In this document: piece after piece, positions 8,227-15,702 of the stretch | Layout of the letters: the number at the start of each line of letters is the position of its first letter | How positions within the stretch are numbered: the stretch's first letter is position 1 | Source of the DNA: Acidimicrobiales bacterium | GTDB taxonomy: Bacteria; Actinomycetota; Acidimicrobiia; Acidimicrobiales; SZUA-35 | Reading direction: 5' to 3' | Length of the DNA: 61,694 bases | Assembly (NCBI GenBank): GCA_020630065.1 | Contig: JAHDCC010000006.1 | Location: 1-61,694 of the forward strand | Program-made: the position numbers and the translations under genes | Notes under the pieces: model-generated | Told to the model about the DNA's origin: nothing | The model's input: only the letters and a program-made list of their open reading frames with translations | Database searches by the model: none

Positions 8227-9662
8227 CCGACGCCGCTCTGATCGAGCCCGGAGAATTCGAGACCGACCATCACTTCTACCCCCGCGTTTTGAACGCCCAT
8301 ATCCATCCTCTAATTCAAAATCTGATGGATATGGGCAATGATCGAATCGCATCACGGTACTGTCATCTCCATCCAGAAGTCGACGCTGATGCTGTACATC
8401 GTTTACTTTCTCACGTCCCCCGCTTTTTCCGATGGGGAGGATGCGATCTTTTCCACGTAACCAGTGAAGAAGGGCGCCGACAAGTCGTTGTGATTGAAAC
8501 CAACTCGAGTCCTTCTGGGCAAAAATCTATGCCTCGGATCAACGAGTCGATGGAAAAAGCTGGCTACGAGCGGCTACTTAGCGAATCATTTATGACGCAA
8601 GTGCAGCGACGCAAAGGCGGACCCAAAGGCGGCCTGGCAGTCTTATACGACAAAAACCACATGGAGAATTCTGGTTACGCTGCAACCTTGGCCGATCTGA
8701 CTGGCGAAGATGTCTGGCTCGTGCCATTTCATGCCACCGACATCAACCGAACGGCTTCGTTTGACGATAAGGGTCTCCTATACGTCCACAAAAACGGGGA
8801 AAAGATCCCGATCCGAGCCGCATTCCGCTATGTGACGCAACAGCCCTGGAACCGAATTCCTTCTCATCTGACCAGAACCCTGATTTATAATCCTGTGCTG
8901 GTGTGCCTGTCTGGGGGGAGAAACAAACTAGTCGCATCAAAGGCCTACGACATCTATAACGCCTCTCAGATAACGTCCGGCCTCCGTATTAACACACCTG
9001 AGACGATATGGGACGTTTCCAAAGAAGAGGTTCCTATCTGGGTTCAGCGGATGGGAGGAGTCGCTGTTGTCAAAGTCCCGTACTCAAATGCGGGTCAGGG
9101 TGTTTACACCATCACCTCAGATGAGGAACTGGCCAACTTCATGGAAATCGACCATGTGTACGATCATTACATTGTCCAATCACTGATCGGTAACTCTCGA
9201 TGGAGTTCCCAAAGCCAATTTGGCCGACTATTCCACGTTGGCACGATGCCTGACCGCAAAATGAATTTCTACGCCGCTGATTTGCGGTTTATGGTCGCTG
9301 TCTCACCTAACGGATTCTTCCCTGTTGCGATTTATGCTCGTCGCGCCCGTAAACCTCTCACTACCGACCTGCCTGCTGGAGAACGTTCATGGGATATGCT
9401 CGGGACGAATCTGTCCATCAAGAACAGCGACGGGTCGTTCACTACACAACCTGAACGCCTATTGTTGGTCGATAGTCGTGACTTTAATCGACTCGGATTT
9501 GGGCTTGACGACCTGATCGAGAGTTACCTACAGACAGTGATGTGTATCGCAGCGATCGACGAAATGGCTACTAGTTTGATCAATACTAAAGGTAGGGTGC
9601 GTAAGCGTCTTTTCAAGTCAATTAACTCTGATCAACGCCTCAGCGATGAGATAATTTTTTAG
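8220..9662 (+). CDS. Hypothetical protein with ATP-grasp-like features
   Basis: About 480 residues (497 from an alternative TTG at 8169). I do not recognise the family with certainty. Features that recall the ATP-grasp fold: 'VVVIETNSSPSGQKSMP', 'GRNKLVASKAYDIYNA' and 'GGVAVVKVPYSNAGQGVYTI', the last resembling the nucleotide-binding loop 'VVKP-x-x-(A/G)-x-G-x-G-(V/I)'. A carboxylate-amine ligase activity would follow if that is right, with unknown substrate. No membrane segments are seen. The base composition is more AT-rich and codon use less 'acc/gac/ttc'-biased than in neighbours, and repeats flank it on both sides (7986-8073, 9713-9748), suggesting transfer or insertion. ATG 8220 overlaps the preceding small ORF. 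Confidence 0.6.
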   Translation: MLTDAALIEPGEFETDHHFYPRVLNAHIHPLIQNLMDMGNDRIASRYCHLHPEVDADAVHRLLSHVPRFFRWGGCDLFHVTSEEGRRQVVVIETNSSPSGQKSMPRINESMEKAGYERLLSESFMTQVQRRKGGPKGGLAVLYDKNHMENSGYAATLADLTGEDVWLVPFHATDINRTASFDDKGLLYVHKNGEKIPIRAAFRYVTQQPWNRIPSHLTRTLIYNPVLVCLSGGRNKLVASKAYDIYNASQITSGLRINTPETIWDVSKEEVPIWVQRMGGVAVVKVPYSNAGQGVYTITSDEELANFMEIDHVYDHYIVQSLIGNSRWSSQSQFGRLFHVGTMPDRKMNFYAADLRFMVAVSPNGFFPVAIYARRARKPLTTDLPAGERSWDMLGTNLSIKNSDGSFTTQPERLLLVDSRDFNRLGFGLDDLIESYLQTVMCIAAIDEMATSLINTKGRVRKRLFKSINSDQRLSDEIIF

Positions 9663-9712
9663 TCCAACTCATTCAGGGCGACGATTGTCTAGGTCAGGCA
9701 CCAACAGCTGAT

Positions 9713-9748
9713 CGTGTCGGTTTTATCCGAAACTGACGGTTCAATAGG
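9713..9748 (+). repeat. Dispersed intergenic repeat copy upstream of the cimA leader
   Basis: Resembles 7986-8020 at about 80% over 35 bases (CGTGTCGG, ATC, GAAACTG, CGGTTC). It ends six bases before the ATG of the Ile leader peptide, so it probably contains promoter or 5' leader sequence shared between the two transcription units (inference). Confidence 0.55.
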
Positions 9749-9753
9749 TAGTG

Positions 9754-9795
9754 ATGGTTGAACGCACACCCGCAAGCATCATTATTATTACGTAG
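9754..9795 (+). CDS. Isoleucine leader peptide (MVERTPASIIIIT)
   Basis: ATG 9754 to TAG 9793-9795 encodes 13 residues, with codons ATC ATT ATT ATT for four consecutive isoleucines (9778-9789) followed by one threonine codon. Ile is the end product of the pathway that starts with the citramalate synthase encoded next, and Thr is the usual alternative precursor. The frame is followed without gap by two hairpins. This is the classical layout of ribosome-mediated transcription attenuation. Confidence 0.8.
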   Translation: MVERTPASIIIIT

Positions 9796-9848
9796 AACAC
9801 GTGGCCCATTCCACGTGTTCTTTACAGCCGCCCCGTGGGCGGCTTTTT
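9795..9848 (+). promoter_or_regulatory. Transcription attenuator of cimA (two hairpins and U-tract)
   Basis: Hairpin 1 is GAACACGTGG (9795-9804) with CCACGTGTTC (9811-9820). Hairpin 2 is GCCGCCC (9827-9833) with GGGCGGC (9837-9843) followed by TTTTTA, an intrinsic terminator ending 26 bases before the cimA ATG. The 3' arm of hairpin 1 (CCACG, 9811-9815) can instead pair with CGTGG at 9834-9838, which would break the terminator. A ribosome stalled on the Ile codons would cover the 5' arm of hairpin 1 and favour that antiterminator. Hairpins are read directly; the switching model is inference. Confidence 0.75.
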
Positions 9849-9873
9849 AGATTCTCATCGAAAGATCCCCCAC

Positions 9874-11460
9874 ATGCGTCAAGTCGAAATCTTCGACACA
9901 ACCCTGCGCGACGGCCTTCAACTCGAAGGGGTTTCGGCCACCGTAAACGACAAACTCATCATCGCCGAACAGCTCGACCACCTCGGCGTTCATTTCATCG
10001 AAGGTGGATGGCCCGGCGCTAACCCGAAAGACATCGAGTTCTTCCAACGCTGCCAAACCGAACTGTCTCTTTCGACCTCCACGCTGGTGGCGTTCGGTTC
10101 TACCCGCCGACCCCGAGGCAAAATCGACGACGACCAAACCCTCAAAAACCTGATCGAAGCCAACACCAGCGCAGTCTGCATCGTAGCTAAAAGCTCCGAA
10201 TACCAGATCACCGAAGCGCTGCGGGCAACCATCGACGAAGGTATCGCCATGATCGGCGACTCAGTCAAGTTTCTCACCAGCGAAGGCCGCCAAGTCCTAG
10301 TAGATCTTGAACATTTCTTCGACGGGTATAAACAAAACCCGGAAGTTTCGCTTCGAGCTATCGAGTCGGCTGTCATCAACGGCGCCACCCACCTTGTTCT
10401 CTGCGACACCAACGGCGGCACCTTGCCCGACGAGATTGGTCGCATCGTCAGCGAAGTAAACCGGGACGTCGGCGACGACGCCATCATCGGGATTCACTGC
10501 CACGACGACACCGGCTGTGCGGTCGCTAACTCGATGGCCGCCGTCAACGCCGGTGCCCGTCACGTTCAGGGAACGTTAAACGGCATTGGGGAACGAACCG
10601 GCAACACCAACCTCACAACCGTTATGCCGAACCTCATGTTGAAACAAGGCTACGACTGTCTGCCGGAAGGTCGACTCGAACGGCTCACCGTCGTTAGCCA
10701 TCGTGTCGCCGAAGTTTTGAACCGGGCGGTCAACCCTCAAGCGCCCTATGTTGGTTCGTCGGCGTTCGCCCACAAGGCAGGCCTTCACGTTTCGGCCATT
10801 AACCGGGCACGCGACGCCTATGAACATATTGACCCTGACACCGTCGGCAATAACACCAAGTTTGTGGTGTCGGAAATGGCGGGCCGGTCGACGATCGCGA
10901 TCAAAGCTGATGAGCTTGGGCTGGAACTCGACGGGGCCGCAATCAACTCAGTTATCGACGATCTGAAACGGCTCGAACATGAGGGCTACCATTTCGAAGC
11001 CGCCGACGCGTCGCTTGAACTTCTTCTCCGAAGAACAATCGGAGGTGTGCCCGAATTTTTTGATGTGGAGTCGTTACGGGTCATCACAGACGAACACACC
11101 GGCCGCGAGTTTTCGACCGAAGCGACCGTCAAAGTTTGGGTCCCAAGTCTAAACGCTGAACCGACTCGTCACGTTTCTATCGCAGAGGGCAACGGGCCAA
11201 TAAACGCGATCGATACCGCCCTGCGAGGAGCGATCGAACAGTCGTTGCCTCAACTGGCCGACATTTCACTCACCGACTATAAGGTCCGCATTCTTGACGG
11301 AACGAACGCTACTGGGGCGACCACCCGAGTACTGCTTTCGGCGTCGAACGGGCAGCGGGACTGGACGACAATCGGCGTTTCAGCCAACATTATTGAAGCG
11401 TCGTGGCGGGCGTTAGAAGACAGCATCACCTACGGACTACTTCTCGCACAGAACGACTGA
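9874..11460 (+). CDS. cimA: (R)-citramalate synthase
   Basis: Condenses pyruvate and acetyl-CoA to citramalate, the first step of threonine-independent isoleucine synthesis. The 528-residue protein starts 'MRQVEIFDTTLRDGLQLEG', the HMGL/LeuA-type active site, with 'HFIEGGWPGANPKD' typical of the CimA subgroup and the metal ligands in 'GIHCHDDTGCA'. The last ~150 residues form the LeuA-like allosteric domain ('TEATVKVWV', 'GNGPINAIDTALRGAI', 'TNATGATTRVLL'). ATG 9874 is chosen because an upstream GTG (9835) would lie inside the terminator hairpin. Expression is very likely attenuated by the Ile leader upstream. trhO follows after two bases. Confidence 0.93.
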   Translation: MRQVEIFDTTLRDGLQLEGVSATVNDKLIIAEQLDHLGVHFIEGGWPGANPKDIEFFQRCQTELSLSTSTLVAFGSTRRPRGKIDDDQTLKNLIEANTSAVCIVAKSSEYQITEALRATIDEGIAMIGDSVKFLTSEGRQVLVDLEHFFDGYKQNPEVSLRAIESAVINGATHLVLCDTNGGTLPDEIGRIVSEVNRDVGDDAIIGIHCHDDTGCAVANSMAAVNAGARHVQGTLNGIGERTGNTNLTTVMPNLMLKQGYDCLPEGRLERLTVVSHRVAEVLNRAVNPQAPYVGSSAFAHKAGLHVSAINRARDAYEHIDPDTVGNNTKFVVSEMAGRSTIAIKADELGLELDGAAINSVIDDLKRLEHEGYHFEAADASLELLLRRTIGGVPEFFDVESLRVITDEHTGREFSTEATVKVWVPSLNAEPTRHVSIAEGNGPINAIDTALRGAIEQSLPQLADISLTDYKVRILDGTNATGATTRVLLSASNGQRDWTTIGVSANIIEASWRALEDSITYGLLLAQND

Positions 11461-11462
11461 CT

Positions 11463-12281
11463 ATGACGTATCATGTCGCCACGTTTTATCGGTTCACATC
11501 TCTGCCTGACGTCGACACGTTAGTCAAAAACTTGAAGATGCGATGCACTGAACATCGCATCAAAGGAACGATCCTTTTAGCTGAAGAAGGATTAAACGCC
11601 ACGATCGCCGGCGAACGCGGCGACGTTGAACAGATCCTTGCGTTTTTGGCTGACGATGAACGGTTTGACAATATGGAAGTCAAATGGTCTGAATACGAAC
11701 GTCGACCGTTCCAACGGATGAAAGTTCGACGCAAGAAAGAGATCGTGACGATCGGGCGAACCGACGTGGACCCGACAACGACCGTCGGCGAATACGTTAA
11801 ACCCGCTGATTGGAACACCCTTCTCGACGACCCTGCGGTGACCGTCATCGATACCCGCAACAGTTTCGAAGTCGAGATGGGCACGTTCGACTCGGCCATC
11901 AACCCGAACACGTCGTCGTTTCGCGAATTCACTACCTTCGTCGAAACCGAACTTTCACCCGACGAGAACCCGAATGTCGCGCTGTTTTGTACCGGCGGTA
12001 TCCGCTGCGAGAAGGCGACGTCGTACATGCTTAATCAGGGATTCAAAAACGTGTACCATCTCGAAGGTGGCATCCTGAAATATCTCACGTCGGTCGATGA
12101 ACCCGACAGCCGTTGGAACGGTGAATGTTTCGTATTCGATGAACGGGTAACTGTCGTTCACGGCGCTAAACCGGGAACCCTTCAGAGTTGCCAAAAATGC
12201 AGCCAGCCGCTGCAACCTGAAGATTCTAAGATACGAGATTTCGAAGCCGGGCTTTGCTGCGATAACTGTCTAGCCGATTAG
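11463..12281 (+). CDS. trhO: tRNA uridine(34) hydroxylase, rhodanese family
   Basis: A 272-residue TrhO/YceA protein that forms 5-hydroxyuridine at tRNA position 34. The N-terminal acylphosphatase-like domain ends near 'EEGLNATIAG'; the rhodanese domain contains 'VIDTRNSFEVEMGTF' and the active loop 'FCTGGIRCEKATSYM' with its cysteine; the C-terminus has a cysteine-rich zinc-like segment ('CQKC ... CCDNC'). Start at ATG 11463, two bases after the cimA stop, so it may share the attenuated transcript. The link with isoleucine synthesis is probably positional only. Confidence 0.9.
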   Translation: MTYHVATFYRFTSLPDVDTLVKNLKMRCTEHRIKGTILLAEEGLNATIAGERGDVEQILAFLADDERFDNMEVKWSEYERRPFQRMKVRRKKEIVTIGRTDVDPTTTVGEYVKPADWNTLLDDPAVTVIDTRNSFEVEMGTFDSAINPNTSSFREFTTFVETELSPDENPNVALFCTGGIRCEKATSYMLNQGFKNVYHLEGGILKYLTSVDEPDSRWNGECFVFDERVTVVHGAKPGTLQSCQKCSQPLQPEDSKIRDFEAGLCCDNCLAD

Positions 12282-12359
12282 ACGCTGAGACCGGTTTGAG
12301 GGCTACGCTCTCGATGGTACTCCTTGTCAACAAATCCGAGAGTTTCTCTGAAAGCAACG

Positions 12360-13025
12360 ATGTCTCCTCAGTCTTTGACCCTAACCAACGAGCTTCACCA
12401 GTACATCGTCGACACTGGTATTCGAGAACCGCAAGTGTTGGCCGAACTGCGGGCACGCACGGCGCAACATCCTCAGCAGCGGATGCTCCTGTCCCCCGAA
12501 CAAGGGCAGCTGATGTCGATGCTAGTGAAACTTCTGGGTGCTCGCCGCACGCTCGACGTCGGCACGTTCACCGGTTACTCTTCGACGGTGGTCGCGCTCG
12601 CTCTACCCGACGACGGTGAAGTGATCAGTTGTGATGTCAACGAACAAGACACCACGGTCGCCCAAGAATTTTGGCGTCGGGCCGGTGTCGAATCGAAGGT
12701 CGATCTCCGTCTCGCTCCCGCGCTGGGGACCTTGGACGGGTTGATTGAAGACGGCGAATCGTCAACGTTTGATTTCTCCTTTATCGACGCCGACAAAGGG
12801 AACTACATCAACTATTTTCAACGTTCACTTGAGCTGGTTCGAGTCGGCGGGGTCATAGCGGTTGACAATACCCTGTGGTCCGGTCGGGTTTTGGAAGCCG
12901 ACCCGGAACATGGCACCACTGTTTCAATCAAAGCTTTTAACGACTACGCCCACGCTGAGCAACGAGTGGAGCTAGTAATGGTTCCTGTTGGGGATGGGCT
13001 CACGTTAGCTCGAAAGATTCGGTAG
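12360..13025 (+). CDS. Class I SAM-dependent O-methyltransferase
   Basis: A 221-residue methyltransferase of the catechol/caffeoyl-CoA O-methyltransferase type. SAM motif I is 'RRTLDVGTFTGYSS', followed by 'DGEVISCDVNE', the metal-ligand region 'FSFIDADKGNYINYF' and 'VDNTLWSGRV'. The methyl acceptor is unknown; mycobacterial relatives act on small phenolics or are uncharacterised. ATG 12360 with GAAAG upstream is preferred to a TTG at 12324. It is convergent with the acyltransferase gene, seven bases away. Confidence 0.88.
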   Translation: MSPQSLTLTNELHQYIVDTGIREPQVLAELRARTAQHPQQRMLLSPEQGQLMSMLVKLLGARRTLDVGTFTGYSSTVVALALPDDGEVISCDVNEQDTTVAQEFWRRAGVESKVDLRLAPALGTLDGLIEDGESSTFDFSFIDADKGNYINYFQRSLELVRVGGVIAVDNTLWSGRVLEADPEHGTTVSIKAFNDYAHAEQRVELVMVPVGDGLTLARKIR

Positions 13026-13032
13026 AGCGTTC

Positions 13033-13614
13033 TTAAGTTTTTGTTACCGAACCGTCTTCGGAACGAAGCTGTACCGGACCGAACTGATCTGGTTTCAACC
13101 CATGGGCGTCGGCATAGAACGCCCGAATTATGTCCATGTCGGCTTTGACGTCACCACTCGGATCAAAGCCCGGCTTGATGCCGACTTCTTTGAGTTTCGA
13201 GTTGATGGTGCCAAAAACAACGGGGACGTCGGCTTCGGTAGCTATCCGGTAAAACCCGGACTTCCAGTATTCGACCCGTTTACGGGTCGCTTCGGGGGTG
13301 ATAACTACCGCCATCGGGTCACCCGATTCGAATGCGGTAACCATTTGGGATACGACCCCTCCGGCAGCGCCACGATTAATAGGGATACCGCCCATGCGTT
13401 TAAACAGCCATCTAACTGGAAGTGGGAACATTTCTTTTTTGCCCATCCAGCGGACCGGGGCTTTTAACGACCAGGCAGCCAAAATAAAGTAAATAAAGTC
13501 CCAGTTGCTGGTGTGAGGGGCGGCGACGATCACAGCCCTCATAGTTGGGCTTTCTTCACCCACAACCGTCCAGCCTAAAAGGCGAAGTATTCCACGTCCT
13601 ACAAACGACAACAT
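13033..13614 (-). CDS. PlsC-like lysophospholipid acyltransferase family protein
   Basis: A 193-residue acyltransferase. The HX4D catalytic motif is 'HTSNWD' (His34, Asp39), then 'KKEMFPLPVRWLFKRMGGIPINRG' and 'VITPEATRKR', the latter replacing the usual 'PEGTR'. Acts at the inner membrane face in relatives; the acceptor lipid is unknown. It is a single minus-strand gene between the convergent methyltransferase and the cobB stop. Confidence 0.82.
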   Translation of the reverse strand: MLSFVGRGILRLLGWTVVGEESPTMRAVIVAAPHTSNWDFIYFILAAWSLKAPVRWMGKKEMFPLPVRWLFKRMGGIPINRGAAGGVVSQMVTAFESGDPMAVVITPEATRKRVEYWKSGFYRIATEADVPVVFGTINSKLKEVGIKPGFDPSGDVKADMDIIRAFYADAHGLKPDQFGPVQLRSEDGSVTKT

Positions 13615-13693
13615 AGGGTTCTACCGTACCGACTCGACGCCGTTGTTGACGCGCTGATTGTTCTCGGTAACGCTGCTGTGAGCCGTTATCCGA

Positions 13694-15049
13694 TCAGGTT
13701 CGACCCCTGGAACCGAACGTTTGACAGGTATCGACGAAACGTTTTGCCGGTTCGGGATGGTCGCCTAGATGTTGATGAAGATAGGTCGCTAGCAGCGTCG
13801 GGGTGGCGAAACCTTCTTGTCTGCTGGCAAACCGTGATGTTAACGTCAGCGCGTCCCCGGTCGGTGTCGTTGTTGAATAGTGAAATTCGTGTCCCCGTAA
13901 TGTTGCCCCGGCTGGGGCTAACGGGTTGCCGGTTTGTACGGTCGCTTCGCGGTAGCCAAGCGTCAGTTTTGAAGTCATTGCCGCAGTTGTTTTAACAGCA
14001 TCGACCATTTGGTTTCCGTCCACGCCGTTCGACAACCAAAGCAACCCCCCGCATTCGACCCAGGCCACCAACCCATCGTTCAGCCGTCTCCGCACGTCGG
14101 CTAAAAGTTCAACGTTGCCTGATAACCGGTCAGCGTACACTTCGGGAAAACCTCCACCAACGACTAGACCGGCACAGTCCGACGGGAGCTGTTCGTCGAC
14201 TAGCGGATCAAAAGATACCAGGTTGGCTCCGGCTGCCGATAACGCTTCGATGTTGTCGTGATACATGAATGTGAATGCCGGGCCTGCTGCCACTGCAACG
14301 TTAACCGACGGGTCGGCCGGATTTGACAGTCGAACAGGGCGATGATGTCGGGAGGCTACGTCGGCGGCAATCTTTTGAATCTTCGTCAGGTCACAGTGTT
14401 GTTCGATGACGTCGGCGAGTCGTTGTATTGATTCGGTTACCTCGCCACGATTTTCGGCGACAGGCACCAAACCCAGGTGACGGTCTCGCCAAACCAGATC
14501 CGAGCGGCGAGGCAGACACCCCAATACATCAACCCCGATTTCGTGTAACGCTTCGGTTAGAAGCTGTTGATGAACCGGTGAACCGACCCGATTCAAAACG
14601 ACACCCGCCAGGTGTAGCGAGGGTCGATGGTCTCTGAAACCTCGAACTAGAGCCGCTACCGACGCGCTCATCGAAGACCCGTCTACCACCAAAATAATTG
14701 GGGCGTTTAGCATCTCAGCCACATCTGCGGTCGACGACAGCGAACCGTCGACGGCCCCGTCAAACAAACCCATGACGCCTTCGACCACCAGCATGTCAAC
14801 GCCTTCAGCGGCACGCCCCGCCAACGGTCCGATACTGTCGGCACCGCTGATCCACGGATCGAGATTTCGGCCCGGCCTGCCGGTCGCGACCTGATGAAAG
14901 CTGGGGTCGATAAAGTCGGGCCCGACTTTGGCCGAACCTACCTGAACCCCCCGGTTAGAAAACGCCGCCATTAGACCGGTCGCCACCGTAGTTTTCCCGA
15001 CACCCGAATGGGTTCCGGCCACGATCAGCCGGTCGGTTAACAACGACAT
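13694..15049 (-). CDS. cobB: Cobyrinic acid a,c-diamide synthase
   Basis: ATP- and glutamine-dependent amidation of cobyrinic acid (or hydrogenobyrinic acid) side chains a and c. The 451-residue protein has the P-loop 'AGTHSGVGKTTVA', 'KVGPDFIDPSFH' and 'GVMGLFDG' in the N-terminal ligase domain. The C-terminal class I glutamine amidotransferase shows 'GLVVGGGFPEVYADRL', the nucleophile-containing 'VECGGLLWLS' and 'GHEFHYSTT'. It follows cobO by ten bases on the same strand, forming an operon. Because CobN is encoded in the window, the substrate is most likely hydrogenobyrinic acid (late cobalt insertion), which is inference. Confidence 0.93.
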   Translation of the reverse strand: MSLLTDRLIVAGTHSGVGKTTVATGLMAAFSNRGVQVGSAKVGPDFIDPSFHQVATGRPGRNLDPWISGADSIGPLAGRAAEGVDMLVVEGVMGLFDGAVDGSLSSTADVAEMLNAPIILVVDGSSMSASVAALVRGFRDHRPSLHLAGVVLNRVGSPVHQQLLTEALHEIGVDVLGCLPRRSDLVWRDRHLGLVPVAENRGEVTESIQRLADVIEQHCDLTKIQKIAADVASRHHRPVRLSNPADPSVNVAVAAGPAFTFMYHDNIEALSAAGANLVSFDPLVDEQLPSDCAGLVVGGGFPEVYADRLSGNVELLADVRRRLNDGLVAWVECGGLLWLSNGVDGNQMVDAVKTTAAMTSKLTLGYREATVQTGNPLAPAGATLRGHEFHYSTTTPTGDALTLTSRFASRQEGFATPTLLATYLHQHLGDHPEPAKRFVDTCQTFGSRGRT

Positions 15050-15059
15050 CGAAACCCGA

Positions 15060-15581
15060 TCAGTATTCGATGCCTTTGATAGCTTTGATGCCTTGGTCGT
15101 AGGCGTGTTTGACTTTGACCATTTCGGTTACGGTGTCGGCTATTTCGATTAGCTCAGGTGGGGCACCGCGGCCGGTGACCACAACATTGGTTTTGGGGTG
15201 ACGGTTCGTTAACCCGTCGACTACTTCAGCGACCTCAACCCAGCCGTATTTGACGGCGTACGTTAACTCATCCAATATCAACAGGTTGTAGTCTCCGCTG
15301 GCGAGTTTTTCTTTAGCCACTGTCCAGGCGTGTCGACCTTTGGCGACGGTTTCGTCCATGTCGGTCGATTCCCACGTGAACCCGTCGCCGAGAACGTGCC
15401 ATTCGATTTCGAGGTGGTCGGCGAGTTTACGTTCCCCAACTTTCCACTTGCCGCCTTTGACGAACTGTACAACACCTACGGTCCATCCACGGGCCCACCC
15501 GCGGCTCATCACACCGAACGCAGCAGACGATTTTCCTTTACCTTCACCGGTGTTTATGAGGAGCACAGATTTTCTAGCCAC
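15060..15581 (-). CDS. cobO: Cob(I)yrinic acid a,c-diamide adenosyltransferase (CobO/BtuR type)
   Basis: A 173-residue corrinoid adenosyltransferase attaching the upper 5'-deoxyadenosyl ligand. It has the P-loop 'NTGEGKGKSSAAFG', 'VVQFVKGGKWKVGE', 'LILDELTYAVKYG' and the 'VVVTGRGAPPELIEIAD' segment that identify the CobO/BtuR family, and the C-terminal 'HAYDQGIKAIKGIEY'. It is the first gene of the minus-strand cobO-cobB pair and is divergent from the ammonium transporter gene. Confidence 0.95.
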   Translation of the reverse strand: MARKSVLLINTGEGKGKSSAAFGVMSRGWARGWTVGVVQFVKGGKWKVGERKLADHLEIEWHVLGDGFTWESTDMDETVAKGRHAWTVAKEKLASGDYNLLILDELTYAVKYGWVEVAEVVDGLTNRHPKTNVVVTGRGAPPELIEIADTVTEMVKVKHAYDQGIKAIKGIEY

Positions 15582-15702
15582 ACGTCATTCTGCCAGGTTC
15601 GAAATGACTTCTGCGCCGCTTTCTTCGACTTTCAGCTAAATAACGACCTGGTCGAGGCCGATCAATCACTGTCCACTAGTTTCTTTTAAAAGGCAGACAC
15701 AG

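Noticed and set aside
8128-8355. Minus-strand frame overlapping the start of the ATP-grasp-like gene
   Set aside because: No recognisable domain or ribosome site; conflicts with a better plus-strand gene.
9795-9820. Protein operator from the perfect GAACACGTGG/CCACGTGTTC dyad
   Set aside because: Its position between an Ile-rich leader and a terminator is better explained as an RNA hairpin of an attenuator.
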